Shown: positions 7,168-17,408, counted from the stretch's first letter. The stretch is DNA of 35,365 nucleotides from an uncultured bacterium (GCA_903838995.1 CAIMAP010000037.1:1-35365), one strand, 5' to 3'. Program-made: numbers and translations. The notes: generated from the letters alone by a model not told the origin.

Positions 7168-8406
7168 ATGAAAAAAATAAAAATCAGCCTTGCCCTAGTC
7201 CTTGTTATGCATTTAAGTACTGTTGTATTTGGACAAAAAATAAATATTTCTTCCGGAAAATGGAAAGGCAGCTTAATTAGAAATGACGAAATAAGCATCC
7301 CATTTGTTTTTGATATCGAAACAAAACAATCGGGTATTATCATGAACATCATTAATGCAGAAGACACAATAAGCGTAAACAATTTTAGATTAATTGGAGA
7401 TAGCGTATTAATTACCTTGCCTTTTTTTGATGCAGAATTTATGGTTAAAGTAAGTGCTACAAAAATGAAAGGCCGTTGGACTAGACATTTACCCAAAGTC
7501 AATACAAGCATGGCATTTGAGGCAGATACCAAGCAAACAAGATTTGATGAATCAAATAAAATAGCTACAAGCCTTAATAATACCTGGGATGTGAAGTTTT
7601 TCGATACCGCTTTTAAAGATAGTAGCGATGCCATTGGAAAATTCCAATCAACACCAACAAAAATTACAGGTACTTTTTTAACTAGTACTGGTGATTATAG
7701 ATTTTTAGAAGGCGTATTTGATGGAGAAAAAATAAGGCTGTCTACTTTTGATGGTTCACACGCCTATTTAGTAATTGCAGATTTCAATCCGCAAAATAAT
7801 AGCATAAGCAAGGGCGTTTTTTATTCGGGCTTGAACAATAAAGAATTTTGGAATGCTAGCTTTAATCCAAAAGCAGCTTTACCTGATGCCGAAAAATTAA
7901 CTTTTTTAAAACAAGGATTCGAAAGTGTACAGTTCGAATTTCCAGACCTAAACAACAATCCAATTACGCTCGAAGATGCACGTTTTAAAGGAAAAGTAGT
8001 GCTTTTGCAAATCATGGGCTCTTGGTGCCCAAATTGTTTAGATGAAAGTAAACTAATGACAAGTATTTATCAACAATACCAAAGTAGGGGTTTAGAAATA
8101 ATTGGATTGTGTTTTGAAAAAAGTGAAGACATCAATATTGTTAAAAAAAATATAAGCAATTTTAAAACCCAATTAAATATTCCCTACCCATTAGTTATAG
8201 CAGGAAATACACAGAAAGGAAGTGTAAATAAAGCATTGCCAATGCTAGCTAATTTTGTTGCATTCCCTACGCTAATTATTATTGATAAAAATGGAAAAGT
8301 AAGAAATATCCATACGGGTTATTCTGGCCCTGCTACAGGCATTTACTTTGCCGAATTCAAAGATCATTTTATTGCCAACATAGAAAAATATTTAAATGAA
8401 AAATAA
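7168..8406 (+). CDS. TlpA-like periplasmic thioredoxin-fold protein
   Basis: 412 residues with a signal peptide (MKKIKISLALVLVMHLSTVVFGQ), a beta-rich N-terminal region of about 230 residues (KWKGSLIRNDEISIPFVFDI), and a C-terminal thioredoxin domain from about 250. The redox motif is WCPNC (Cys287, Cys290), preceded by KVVLLQIMGS. FPTLIIIDKNGKVRNIHTGY includes the cis-Pro region. This is the AhpC/TSA-redoxin type of TlpA family proteins abundant in Bacteroidota, acting as thiol-disulfide reductants in the periplasm. The linker between the cysteines is Pro-Asn instead of the commoner Gly-Pro. Its last codons overlap the start of the M1 peptidase gene (ATGAAAAATAA), so translation is probably coupled. 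Confidence 0.87.
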   Translation: MKKIKISLALVLVMHLSTVVFGQKINISSGKWKGSLIRNDEISIPFVFDIETKQSGIIMNIINAEDTISVNNFRLIGDSVLITLPFFDAEFMVKVSATKMKGRWTRHLPKVNTSMAFEADTKQTRFDESNKIATSLNNTWDVKFFDTAFKDSSDAIGKFQSTPTKITGTFLTSTGDYRFLEGVFDGEKIRLSTFDGSHAYLVIADFNPQNNSISKGVFYSGLNNKEFWNASFNPKAALPDAEKLTFLKQGFESVQFEFPDLNNNPITLEDARFKGKVVLLQIMGSWCPNCLDESKLMTSIYQQYQSRGLEIIGLCFEKSEDINIVKKNISNFKTQLNIPYPLVIAGNTQKGSVNKALPMLANFVAFPTLIIIDKNGKVRNIHTGYSGPATGIYFAEFKDHFIANIEKYLNEK

Positions 8407-10876
8407 GCTACAAAAAACGACCATTTACTTTTTACTTTTAACTGCATTGTTGAGTTGTAAAACAATAGATAAGCAATCTAATACAAGCAATGTAATAAAA
8501 GAGCAGTTGAATTATATGCCTTCTTATACAAGGCTTTCGGACATTACACACATGCAATTAAATATTGCACTTAATTGGGATAGTTGTTTTGTATTAGGAA
8601 ATGCAACACTCACAGTAAAACCTTATTTTTATTCAAGTGAAGAGTTAATATTAGACGCAAAAGGATTTAAAATTAATTTTATAAAAGTAAATGGTACAAT
8701 AGCGCCATACACTTACGATGGTAAAAAAATAATCATTCATTTACCCAGGGTATTTAAAAGAGAGGAGAGTTACAGTGTTAATATAGATTATATAGCACAA
8801 CCCAATAAATTAAAAGTAAATGGTTCCTCAAGCATAAGCTCAGATAAAGGATTTTATTTTATCAACCCACAAGGAAAAATAAAAAATAAACCCCGAGAGT
8901 TTTGGACACAAGGAGAAACAGAAGCAAATTCTAGCTGGTTTCCAACCATAGAATCTACTTCAGAAAAATATACACAAGAAATTGCCATTACCTTAGAAAA
9001 TAATTTTGTCAGCCTATCTAATGGTTATCTGGCCTATAGCACACAACATAGTAATGGCACACACACCGATGTGTGGAAACAAGATTTACCTCATTCGGCC
9101 TATTTGACAATGGTGGCTGGCGGAAATTATGCAGTAATCAAAGACCATTGGAAAAATATGGAAGTGAACTATTATGTAGAACCCAAATATGAATCAACGG
9201 CAAAATTAATTTTCGGTAACACGCCAGAAATGATCAATTTATTTTCTGAAAAATTAGGAGTTGACTATCCTTGGGATAAGTATTCACAAATTGTTGTCAG
9301 AGATTTTGTGGCAGGTGCCATGGAAAATACGGGAGCGGTTACTTTTGCAGAAGACATGAACATGGATGCGCGAGCGGTGATTGATAATCCAGACGAAGAA
9401 ACCATTTCGCATGAATTATTTCACCATTGGTTTGGAGATTTAGTAACCGCAGAATCATGGCCTAACTTGCCTTTGAACGAGTCGTTTGCTACATACGGTG
9501 AATATATATGGGCCGATTATAAATATGGGCGCGAAGAGGCAGACAGAGCGGCGAACGAAGATTTAATAAAATACCTTCGTGCCTCCAAAACAAAAAAAGT
9601 AAATATGATTCGATTTGATTTAACAGATCGAGAAGATATGTTTGATAATTATTCTTACCAAAAAGGCGGTAGGATTATACACATGTTACGCAAAATTGTA
9701 GGAGATGAAGCCTTCTTTGCTTCTCTTAAATTGTACTTAGAAAAAAATAAATTTAAAGCAGCCGAAATACATCATTTAAGACTTGCATTCGAAGAAGTAA
9801 CTGGCCAAGATTTAAATTGGTTTTTTAATCAATGGTATTTAGCCCCAGGACACCCAGAGCTCAACATAAATTACAGCTACGATAGTGTTAAAAAAATTGC
9901 ACTAGTGAGTATTAGTCAAGAACAGGATCTGAACAAATTTCCACTATACCAATTGCCTATTAGTATTGACATATATTCAAATGGAAAAATTGACAGGAAA
10001 AATATTACGATTAGTAAAAGCAATGAAGTATTTACATTTAACTGCAATACTGCACCAGATTTAATCAATGTAGATGCCGAAAAAATGTTGGTATGTACAA
10101 AAAAAGATAATCACAGCGTGCCTGAATGGATATATCTATATAGCCATGGTGCTTTATTTTTGGATAGGCTAGAAGCCATTGAAGCATTAAAAAAATATAC
10201 CAGCGATACAGCAGCAATGGCCGTTATTATAAAAGGTTTAAATGACATTAATTTTGAAATTAGAAAAACCAGTATCAATATTATAGCAGAAAACAAACAA
10301 CTAATCACCTCTGCGGCCATTATTGAAAAAATACAGCTTTTGGCTAAAATGGATCCAAAATCGAGTGTAAGAGCAAGAGCAATTAGTGCTTTAGCAGCAA
10401 ACAACCCTAACGAAACAAGTAAAGCAATTATATTAAATGCCATTAATGACAGCTCTTATGTTGTTGTCCAAAAAGCTTTGAACGCTTTATATCTATTCGA
10501 TAAATTAAGTGCGGTAGCAAAAGCGAAAAGCCTAGAAAATACCGAAAGTGATTTTGTACAAATGGCCATTGCAAATATTTATGCGGAACAAGGTGATAAA
10601 ATATTTATGTCTTATTTTATTGATCAATTTTCTTTAAATGCATATAATAAACAATATTATATTGGAAAGTATTTTAAAACTTATTTAACAAAAATTGACG
10701 ACGAAACTATTGAAAAAGGATTAATGATGATAAAAACTATTGCCCTAAATGCTTATCAAGAAAAAATAGAATTTAATGCAAAAAGCACACTAGCAGACAT
10801 GCTTGCAAATGCAGATACAGAAATTTTAAAAGAAAAAATTAAATTGATAATGAAAGAAATTGATTCGGAAAAATAA
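8396..10876 (+). CDS. M1 family zinc aminopeptidase, lipoprotein with C-terminal HEAT-like repeats
   Basis: 826 residues. An N-terminal lipobox (FLLLTALLSC, Cys21) predicts membrane anchoring. The M1 signature is complete: GAMENTG (307-313), HELFHHWFGDLV with zinc ligands His339 and His343 and catalytic Glu340, and the third ligand Glu362 in LNESFATYGEYIW. The transition-state Tyr lies in NYSYQKGGRIIHML. From about residue 580 the sequence turns into helical repeats (IRKTSINIIAENKQL, RARAISALAANNP, VVQKALNALYL), consistent with the HEAT/ARM-like C-terminus of the family. It trims N-terminal residues from peptides, probably in the periplasm. Its start lies within the end of the TlpA-like gene, and it meets TerC convergently through TAAATTA with no hairpin. 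Confidence 0.94.
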   Translation: MKNKLQKTTIYFLLLTALLSCKTIDKQSNTSNVIKEQLNYMPSYTRLSDITHMQLNIALNWDSCFVLGNATLTVKPYFYSSEELILDAKGFKINFIKVNGTIAPYTYDGKKIIIHLPRVFKREESYSVNIDYIAQPNKLKVNGSSSISSDKGFYFINPQGKIKNKPREFWTQGETEANSSWFPTIESTSEKYTQEIAITLENNFVSLSNGYLAYSTQHSNGTHTDVWKQDLPHSAYLTMVAGGNYAVIKDHWKNMEVNYYVEPKYESTAKLIFGNTPEMINLFSEKLGVDYPWDKYSQIVVRDFVAGAMENTGAVTFAEDMNMDARAVIDNPDEETISHELFHHWFGDLVTAESWPNLPLNESFATYGEYIWADYKYGREEADRAANEDLIKYLRASKTKKVNMIRFDLTDREDMFDNYSYQKGGRIIHMLRKIVGDEAFFASLKLYLEKNKFKAAEIHHLRLAFEEVTGQDLNWFFNQWYLAPGHPELNINYSYDSVKKIALVSISQEQDLNKFPLYQLPISIDIYSNGKIDRKNITISKSNEVFTFNCNTAPDLINVDAEKMLVCTKKDNHSVPEWIYLYSHGALFLDRLEAIEALKKYTSDTAAMAVIIKGLNDINFEIRKTSINIIAENKQLITSAAIIEKIQLLAKMDPKSSVRARAISALAANNPNETSKAIILNAINDSSYVVVQKALNALYLFDKLSAVAKAKSLENTESDFVQMAIANIYAEQGDKIFMSYFIDQFSLNAYNKQYYIGKYFKTYLTKIDDETIEKGLMMIKTIALNAYQEKIEFNAKSTLADMLANADTEILKEKIKLIMKEIDSEK

Positions 10877-10877
10877 A

Positions 10878-11588
10878 TTATTTTTTCTTTTTCTCTTTCA
10901 AATTTAGCATTTCCACTAATACAGAAAATGCCATTGCAAAATACACATAGCCCTTTGGTATGTGTTGGTCTAGCCCTTCTGCTAATAATGAAACACCTAT
11001 CAAAACTAAAAAAGACAAGGCTAACATTTTTACAGTTGGGTGATCATTCACGAATTTACTGATAGACTCGGCAGCCAATAACATGATGCCAACTGAAATA
11101 ATTACAGCAGCAATCATTACTTCAATATGATTTGCCATTCCAACGGCTGTAATTACAGAATCTAAAGAAAAAATAATGTCTAATAATAGTATTTGAAAAA
11201 TAACGGCTGTAAATGAAATATTACCTTTAGGCGTATGCGTTGCTTCTTCATGACCTTCTATTTTTTCATGAATTTCTGTTGTCGCTTTATAAATTAAAAA
11301 CAAACCTCCTATTAATAAAATTAAATCTCGCCCCGAAATATCGTTTGATAAGACATTAAATAATGGATCTTTTAAGCCCATCACCCAAGACAAAGAAAGT
11401 AATAATAAGATGCGAGTAACTAGCGCTAAGGCCAATCCCGTTTTTCTTGCCCGCTTTTGTTTTTCTTTAGGAAGCTTATCCGAAATGATAGATATAAATA
11501 CAATATTGTCTATTCCTAAAACAATTTCTAATATGGTAAGTGTAAGCAATGCGACCCAAGTTTCTGGGCTTGACAATAATTCCATCAT
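10878..11588 (-). CDS. TerC family integral membrane protein
   Basis: The best start is the ATG at 11588 (or the adjacent one at 11585), giving MMELLSSPETWVALLTL and 236 residues; the track's longer form starts at a TTG and adds an atypical tail. About seven membrane segments are visible. The two TerC signatures with acidic residues in membrane helices are ILEIVLGIDNIVFISIISDKLP and LLDIIFSLDSVITAVGMANHIEV. TerC/YkoY-type proteins are linked to metal export, especially manganese metalation of secreted proteins. EGHEEATHTPKG is a cytoplasmic or periplasmic loop. It is a monocistronic gene, divergent from aspS. Substrate is not determinable from sequence. Confidence 0.9.
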   Translation of the reverse strand: MMELLSSPETWVALLTLTILEIVLGIDNIVFISIISDKLPKEKQKRARKTGLALALVTRILLLLSLSWVMGLKDPLFNVLSNDISGRDLILLIGGLFLIYKATTEIHEKIEGHEEATHTPKGNISFTAVIFQILLLDIIFSLDSVITAVGMANHIEVMIAAVIISVGIMLLAAESISKFVNDHPTVKMLALSFLVLIGVSLLAEGLDQHIPKGYVYFAMAFSVLVEMLNLKEKKKK

Positions 11589-11766
11589 ATAAAAAATAAA
11601 CCCCTTTAATTCAGGCGCTAATTTAATAGTAATTGTGAGATTAAGCAATGTCAATTTAAGCCATGCTTAGCGAACAAAATGTAGGTATTTAGATTTATGT
11701 AGGTCTTCCTATCCTAAAATAGCTTAAAATTTTATAATTTTACGCTTTATTAATGTTATAGAAAAT

Positions 11767-13515
11767 ATGTTGAGATCACACACTTGCGGCGAATTATCGA
11801 GTAAAAATTTAAATGAAACAGTCACACTTTGTGGATGGGTTCAAAAATCTCGTGATTTAGGGGGAATGACTTTTATCGACCTTAGAGATCGTTACGGCAT
11901 TACGCAACTGGTTTTCAATATGGAAGAAAATGCGGCGCTATGCGAAGCAGCCAGAAAACTAGGTAGAGAATTTGTCATCAAAGCAACTGGAAAAGTAATA
12001 GAGCGCAGTAATAAAAATAATAAAATACCAACCGGAGATATTGAAATAAGTATTTCGGATTTAGAAATTTTAAATAGTTCGAAAGTTACCCCATTTATTA
12101 TTGAAGATGATACAGATGGCGGTGATGAATTACGTGCAAAATACCGTTACCTTGATTTAAGAAGAAATGTGGTTAGAAAAAACTTGGAGCTTCGCCACAG
12201 AATGGGTCAAGAAACAAGAAAGTATATGGATGCACAAAACTTCATTGAAGTAGAAACGCCCGTATTAATTAAGTCTACACCAGAAGGGGCTAGAGATTTT
12301 GTGGTACCCAGCAGAATGAATCAATCGGAATTCTATGCTTTGCCGCAATCACCACAAACATTTAAGCAGTTGCTGATGGTTTCTGGTTTTGATAGGTATT
12401 TTCAAATTGTAAAATGTTTTAGAGATGAAGATTTAAGAGCAGATCGTCAACCAGAATTTACACAGATAGATTGTGAAATGTCTTTCGTAACGCAAGAAGA
12501 TATTTTAAATATGTTTGAGGGTTTGGCTAAACATTTATTTCAATCTGTAAAAGGAGTTGAAATCATAGATTTTCCTAGAATGACTTATGCAGATGCCATG
12601 AAATTTTATGGTTCGGATAAACCCGATACCCGCTTTGACATGAAATTTGTGGAATTAAATTCCATTGTAAAAGGAAAAGAATTTAAAGTATTTGATGATG
12701 CGGAAATAGTGATTGGCATTAATGCCAACAATTGCGCATCCTACACCAGGAAACAAATTGATGAGTTAACCGATTTTATTAAACGCCCACAAATTGGTGC
12801 AACTGGTTTAATTTATTTACGATACAATGAAGATGGAAGTTTAAAATCTTCTGTAGATAAATTTTACAGCGAAGAAGAATTAAAAAATTGGGCAACTGCA
12901 TTCGATGCGAAGCCAGGAGATTTAATTTTAGTGCTAGCTGGCAAAACCGATAAAACCAGAAAAGCATTAAGCGAATTAAGATTAGAGATGGGTAATAGAA
13001 TGGGCTTAAGAAATAAAAATGTATTTGCACCTTTATGGGTTTTAGATTTTCCATTGTTAGAATGGGATGAAACTGCTAATAGATACCATGCTATGCACCA
13101 TCCCTTTACTTCACCTAAACCCGAAGACATAGATTTGCTAAAAACCAATCCGGGATTAGTACGTGCAAATGCATACGACATGGTAATTAACGGAACCGAA
13201 ATTGGTGGCGGATCTATAAGAATACACAACAAAGCCTTACAAGCAGAAATGTTTGAGCTACTTGGTTTTAGTAAAGAAGAGGCTCAAAAACAATTTGGAT
13301 TTTTAATGGATGCTTTTGAATATGGCGCTCCTCCACATGGTGGTATTGCATTTGGATTTGACAGATGGTGTTCCTTATTTGCAGAATTAGATTCAATTAG
13401 AGACGTGATTGCATTCCCTAAAAATAATGCAGGAAGAGACGTGATGATTGACTCGCCTTCAAGCATTAGTCAAGAACAGTTGAAAGAACTCGGAATAAAT
13501 GTTAATGCAAAATAA
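11767..13515 (+). CDS. aspS: Aspartyl-tRNA synthetase
   Basis: 582 residues, the bacterial-type AspRS with the extra GAD domain. The N-terminal OB fold binds the anticodon ([24 protein letters not shown], residues 21-44). Class II motif 2 is [18 protein letters not shown] (about 218-235), motif 3 is GIAFGFDRW (about 526-534), and the GAD insertion lies between. [19 protein letters not shown] precedes motif 1. It charges tRNA-Asp in the cytosol. Whether it is discriminating or also charges tRNA-Asn cannot be settled here. The 178-base gap to the TerC start holds only weak promoter-like TAATTTTA (11735-11742). The gene meets the BioY-like gene convergently at TAAATTA. Confidence 0.97.
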   Translation: MLRSHTCGELSSKNLNETVTLCGWVQKSRDLGGMTFIDLRDRYGITQLVFNMEENAALCEAARKLGREFVIKATGKVIERSNKNNKIPTGDIEISISDLEILNSSKVTPFIIEDDTDGGDELRAKYRYLDLRRNVVRKNLELRHRMGQETRKYMDAQNFIEVETPVLIKSTPEGARDFVVPSRMNQSEFYALPQSPQTFKQLLMVSGFDRYFQIVKCFRDEDLRADRQPEFTQIDCEMSFVTQEDILNMFEGLAKHLFQSVKGVEIIDFPRMTYADAMKFYGSDKPDTRFDMKFVELNSIVKGKEFKVFDDAEIVIGINANNCASYTRKQIDELTDFIKRPQIGATGLIYLRYNEDGSLKSSVDKFYSEEELKNWATAFDAKPGDLILVLAGKTDKTRKALSELRLEMGNRMGLRNKNVFAPLWVLDFPLLEWDETANRYHAMHHPFTSPKPEDIDLLKTNPGLVRANAYDMVINGTEIGGGSIRIHNKALQAEMFELLGFSKEEAQKQFGFLMDAFEYGAPPHGGIAFGFDRWCSLFAELDSIRDVIAFPKNNAGRDVMIDSPSSISQEQLKELGINVNAK

Positions 13516-13516
13516 A

Positions 13517-14044
13517 TTAATGCGAAATACTTTTACGATTAATTTTTTGCCAATAAAAAAATAATACTACTGCAATTGTTGTTTCTATAAAATACGAAAT
13601 AAACATTGCAGTATTTTTTTGAAGGTAATTTGATAATGTTATTTTATTTGTTAGCGTAAAATATATAAGTATAAAAACGAGTATAGCAGTAATTATTATC
13701 AAAAATGAATGGCCAATGGAAAGCCACAAGCCCTTATAAATTGATATATAAGAGCCAACCGCCAAGGCTATTAATGGATATAATAATTGAAACAGATGAT
13801 TAGGCTGTGTAAAATATACCATGGCTAATTCATTGTTATAAAATACCGGCACAAAAAATCCAAACATCACATAAATGAGCTGTGCTGTCAAACCAATCAT
13901 ATTGCCTCCAACTAAACCAGCCAATACAACAAAAAATAACTGTATAGAAATTAATTCACCATTCACCGGAATTAAAATTTTTGCCGAAACAACCATTAGC
14001 AAAGCAAACAAAGAAGATAGCGTTGAAAATTTAGTGAGTTCCAT
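13517..14044 (-). CDS. bioY: BioY-like biotin transporter substrate-binding (S) component
   Basis: 175 residues, very hydrophobic, with five to six membrane helices. The N-terminal part follows the BioY pattern: SAKILIPVNGELISIQLFFVVLAGLVGGNMIGLTAQLIYVMFGFFVPVF corresponds to the conserved run of small residues, then LxG and the YxxxGxxGxPVF block, although here the Gly/Pro spacing is relaxed (FGFFVPVF). BioY imports biotin, either with an ECF module or alone. No EcfA/EcfT or biotin synthesis genes lie in the window. It starts one base after the SNF2 ATPase stop, so it is probably read from the same transcript, a pairing with no obvious functional link. The specificity call is moderate. Confidence 0.68.
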   Translation of the reverse strand: MELTKFSTLSSLFALLMVVSAKILIPVNGELISIQLFFVVLAGLVGGNMIGLTAQLIYVMFGFFVPVFYNNELAMVYFTQPNHLFQLLYPLIALAVGSYISIYKGLWLSIGHSFLIIITAILVFILIYFTLTNKITLSNYLQKNTAMFISYFIETTIAVVLFFYWQKINRKSISH

Positions 14045-14045
14045 A

Positions 14046-16979
14046 TTATTCTAGTATTGCTTTAATATCTTGTGCTGTTAATGTTTTAATAAATGATTCT
14101 TCGGTAATAATGAGGGAATCTGCAATTTGTTTCTTACGCCCTTGTAAAGCTAATATTTTTTCTTCGACTGTATTTCTTGTAATGAATTTATAAATAAATA
14201 CATTATTTTTTTGACCAATTCGATGGGTACGATCTATGGCTTGCTGTTCTACGGCTGGATTCCACCATGGATCAAGAATAAATACATAATCTGCTTCGGT
14301 TAAATTTAAACCAACTCCGCCGGCTTTTATTGAAATTAAAAACACTTTCTTTTCTTCGTCTTGCTTAAAATGATTGACTACCTCTTCTCTATTGGTTGTT
14401 GAACCATCCAAGTAGGCAAAATCAATATTTTGTTGCTCGAAATATTCTTTGAATATTTTTAAATGCTTCACAAATTGAGAAAATATCAAAACCTTATGGC
14501 CCTTTGTCATGATGTTTTCTAAAGTATGAATGACATCCGAAAACTTTCCTGAATCGCCCTCGTACAACTCATCTACCATTTTAGGATGATTCGCTATTTG
14601 TCGCAACTTATTTAAACCCTGTAGTAAATATATATGAGATTTGCCAATTCCTTGATCGGCAATCATTTTCAATATTTCATTTCGATAATAAGATTTTGTT
14701 TCTTCATATAATTCTTCTTGAGCCGGACTCATATCGGAATAATAAATATTTTCGGTTTTTGGTGGTAATTCTGAAGCTACTTGTTGCTTGGTTCTCCTTA
14801 GAATAAAGGGTTTGATGATAGATTGCAATTTTTCTGCTTTATCAAAATCCTGTTTTTTATCGATCGGAATAACAAAATTATCATTAAAAAAATGATGGTT
14901 GCCTAATAAACCAGGATTGACAAATGACATTTGAGACCATAAATCTAAAACAGAATTTTCTACCGGCGTTCCGCTTAATACCAATTTAAATTTTGATTTT
15001 AAACTCCTCACGGATCTAGAGATTTTAGAAATTGGATTTTTAATAATTTGACTTTCGTCTAAAATAATATAATGGAAATAAAAAGATTTAAATAAATCAA
15101 TATCCATTCTAATAATTCCATAGGTACTGAGCACCACATCTGCATGTGCAAATTGATCTAAGTTTTTATCTCTTAAAGACCCTGTATATACAATAATTTT
15201 TAATTGAGGTGTAAATTTTTGGGCCTCTCTTAACCAATTATAAATTAATGAAGTAGGCATAACAATAAGCGACGGCTGATTCACTGCTGCAACAGTAGTC
15301 GATTCAAAAAGATCTTTTGCAATTAAAGCATCCGCAGCATCTTCTTTCACTTTTTGTAATAAAGCCAGCGTTTGTATGGTTTTACCTAAGCCCATATCAT
15401 CTGCCAAGCATCCGCCAAAATTCCATTTTCTGAGAAAATAGAACCAGTCATAGCCTGCTTTTTGATAAGGTCTCAACTCCCCCTTAAAATTTTTTGGCAT
15501 TGGAATTTCTTCCATTTCTTCGAATTGTAAAAGATTATTCAATTTACGATCCATGCTGAGCTGGGCTAAATCCGAATCCGCATATTCTTTGACAATGCCA
15601 ATATGGTATTTTTTTAATCTTAATTGTGAGGTGCCTTCTGCAAATGAAAATAGATTTTGATATTGTGCAAACCAACTTTCTGGAATAATGGCAATCTCTC
15701 CATTAGGTAATTCAAATTCTTTTTTATTATTTAAAATATAATCTCGTAAAATAATAAATGGAAATTCAAATTCTCCAAAATAAACCGTCGCATAAATATC
15801 AAACCAATCGTTTGATTCTTTTATTTGTAAATCAATTTTACTCTTTCCAATAAAATATCTTTTGCCACTTTCTTCTTGTTGAATTTGAAAGCCTGCCTGC
15901 AAAAGCTGATCATGGTTAACGTTTAGCCAATCTAATGCATGATGAATGCTTTCGGTTCCAGAATCTTTCGTATGATTTGGAACAATAAACGAACTACCAT
16001 CTATAGGCATTAAGCCTAACTCAGTTAATAGATTTATTTTTACACCTTCCCAAGTTAATGAGCGTTTTATTCTATGAAAAGTAAATTCATCATTCTTATT
16101 TTCAACTGTAACTGAAACTTTAGTGCCAGACTGATATAAGAAATTATATTTACCGTATTGAAAAGACAATACAAATTGCATAGAATTATCCCATGCATGT
16201 ATAATTTTTATAATCGGAAATGCCTCAAATTGTTCGGTAATAATTTGAAAGCCTTCGGCATATACATGATGTCTTTCTATAAGTGGTGCAATAAACTTTT
16301 TATAATAGGAAGCCTCTGCCGTTTTTGGAATGTCTACAAATCGCTTATTTAAAAATGGCATTAGCTTTTTGCCATCTAACTCTTGGTCAAATTGAATGAG
16401 TTCAGTACCCAATAACATAAAAGCTGGCGAACTAGTAATGATTTCGGCCTCTTTAAACATAAACTCCATTCGAACGCCGTTCAATTTTATGGTTGGAAAA
16501 TACCTGGTTCCTTCGGGAGATCTCCTAAAATGAAATAATACCGTTGCAAGATCTTCATTTATTTTTAATCGCTTAAAAACTGGATCGCCATCTTTTCCCA
16601 TTTCAAAAAATGGTTTTTGTTTAATTTGTCGAAGTGCTTCTACAATCTTTTTTTCTAAAATAGGCCGAACAATTTGAAATATTTTATCGTTCCATATTTT
16701 TGCGAAATAGGCAGCTGGCCTGATTTTTTCTTTGTAATGCTTTTTAATCACAAACTCCTGATCGAGCTGATCTAAGAGTTTAATTAATTTATAATCATCC
16801 TCGTCTAAGCAAGCATCAAATTCTTTGGCAGTTTGAGAATATAATTTTTGGTGAGAAAGTGAATAAGCGCCATTTGCATTTAGTTGTACAATATGTGGTT
16901 CGATTACAAAACCCATGTAGGGGTGTTTGCATAGCGAGTACACTAATTTACAAGGCTTTTTACTATCTACTCTTACCAT
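14046..16979 (-). CDS. SNF2-family ATPase (helicase-like)
   Basis: 977 residues. The first 490 or so form an uncharacterised N-terminal region typical of bacterial SNF2 proteins, with no visible SWIM zinc finger. The Swi2/Snf2 ATPase follows: the GYDWFYFLRKWNFGGCLADDMGLGKTIQTL stretch contains Walker A at about 529-534, Walker B is DESQ near 640 (usual form DEAH/DEAQ), motif III is LSGTPVEN, and the C-terminal helicase lobe carries VFLISIKAGGVGLNL and DPWWNPAVEQQAIDRTHRIGQ. Such proteins translocate on double-stranded DNA and remodel protein-DNA or RNA polymerase complexes. Rhodanese lies 95 bases upstream and the BioY-like gene one base downstream on the same strand. No nuclease or methylase neighbours suggest a defence role. 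Confidence 0.93.
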   Translation of the reverse strand: MVRVDSKKPCKLVYSLCKHPYMGFVIEPHIVQLNANGAYSLSHQKLYSQTAKEFDACLDEDDYKLIKLLDQLDQEFVIKKHYKEKIRPAAYFAKIWNDKIFQIVRPILEKKIVEALRQIKQKPFFEMGKDGDPVFKRLKINEDLATVLFHFRRSPEGTRYFPTIKLNGVRMEFMFKEAEIITSSPAFMLLGTELIQFDQELDGKKLMPFLNKRFVDIPKTAEASYYKKFIAPLIERHHVYAEGFQIITEQFEAFPIIKIIHAWDNSMQFVLSFQYGKYNFLYQSGTKVSVTVENKNDEFTFHRIKRSLTWEGVKINLLTELGLMPIDGSSFIVPNHTKDSGTESIHHALDWLNVNHDQLLQAGFQIQQEESGKRYFIGKSKIDLQIKESNDWFDIYATVYFGEFEFPFIILRDYILNNKKEFELPNGEIAIIPESWFAQYQNLFSFAEGTSQLRLKKYHIGIVKEYADSDLAQLSMDRKLNNLLQFEEMEEIPMPKNFKGELRPYQKAGYDWFYFLRKWNFGGCLADDMGLGKTIQTLALLQKVKEDAADALIAKDLFESTTVAAVNQPSLIVMPTSLIYNWLREAQKFTPQLKIIVYTGSLRDKNLDQFAHADVVLSTYGIIRMDIDLFKSFYFHYIILDESQIIKNPISKISRSVRSLKSKFKLVLSGTPVENSVLDLWSQMSFVNPGLLGNHHFFNDNFVIPIDKKQDFDKAEKLQSIIKPFILRRTKQQVASELPPKTENIYYSDMSPAQEELYEETKSYYRNEILKMIADQGIGKSHIYLLQGLNKLRQIANHPKMVDELYEGDSGKFSDVIHTLENIMTKGHKVLIFSQFVKHLKIFKEYFEQQNIDFAYLDGSTTNREEVVNHFKQDEEKKVFLISIKAGGVGLNLTEADYVFILDPWWNPAVEQQAIDRTHRIGQKNNVFIYKFITRNTVEEKILALQGRKKQIADSLIITEESFIKTLTAQDIKAILE

Positions 16980-17074
16980 TTATTTTAGGAATACAAAATA
17001 AAGAAAGGTAAGTAGATTGAAAAAAATCAAATATACTTAATTCTAACTAAAAAAGAAAGGAAATATTTTGGATA

Positions 17075-17392
17075 CTACGCATTTGTTTGCGATTCGTTCA
17101 TTGCAATCCAAGCTAAAATTCCACCTTTAAGATTGAATAAATTGGTGAAACCGAACTGTTGCTCTAATTGCATGATAGCCGCTGCACTTCTTGCTCCAGA
17201 TCTACAATGAATAACTACTAATTTATCTTTACTGATTTTATCTTCCTCTAATACGATATTTCCTAAAGGAATCAAAGTTGCCCCTATATTGACAACCTCA
17301 TATTCAAACTCTTCTCGCACATCAATGAGTTGAAAATCTTTCTTTTCATCCATTAATGCTTTTAACTCTTGAACTGTAATTTCCTTTACCAT
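17075..17392 (-). CDS. Single-domain rhodanese (sulfurtransferase)
   Basis: 105 residues without a signal peptide, so cytosolic. One rhodanese domain: LIDVREEFEYEVVNIGATLIPLG at 22-44 and the active-site loop VVIHCRSGARSAAAIMQL with catalytic Cys63. The six-residue active loop CRSGAR fits GlpE/PspE-like sulfurtransferases that accept sulfane sulfur. The physiological acceptor is unknown. FNLKGGILAW is the usual C-terminal block. It has a good upstream promoter and could be the first gene of a unit with the SNF2 ATPase and BioY-like gene. Confidence 0.9.
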   Translation of the reverse strand: MVKEITVQELKALMDEKKDFQLIDVREEFEYEVVNIGATLIPLGNIVLEEDKISKDKLVVIHCRSGARSAAAIMQLEQQFGFTNLFNLKGGILAWIAMNESQTNA

Positions 17393-17408
17393 AAATATTA
17401 TTTTTTTA

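Noticed and set aside
7086-7634. N-terminal extension of the SPOR-domain ORF in the track
   Set aside because: It runs through the divergent TlpA-like gene, has no protein-like character, and a clean signal peptide begins at the ATG at 7085.
11589-11654. TTG-initiated extension of TerC
   Set aside because: TerC proteins begin close to the MELLSSPETW segment, and ATG codons exist there.
12864-13232. 122-residue ORF antisense to aspS
   Set aside because: It is a shadow of a strongly conserved gene with no start signals or recognisable domain; the same applies to 10111-10443 and 12779-13054.
14046-17392. Possible defence island built on the SNF2 ATPase
   Set aside because: The neighbours are a rhodanese and a BioY-like transporter. 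No nuclease, methyltransferase or phospholipase D partner as in DISARM-like systems is present.
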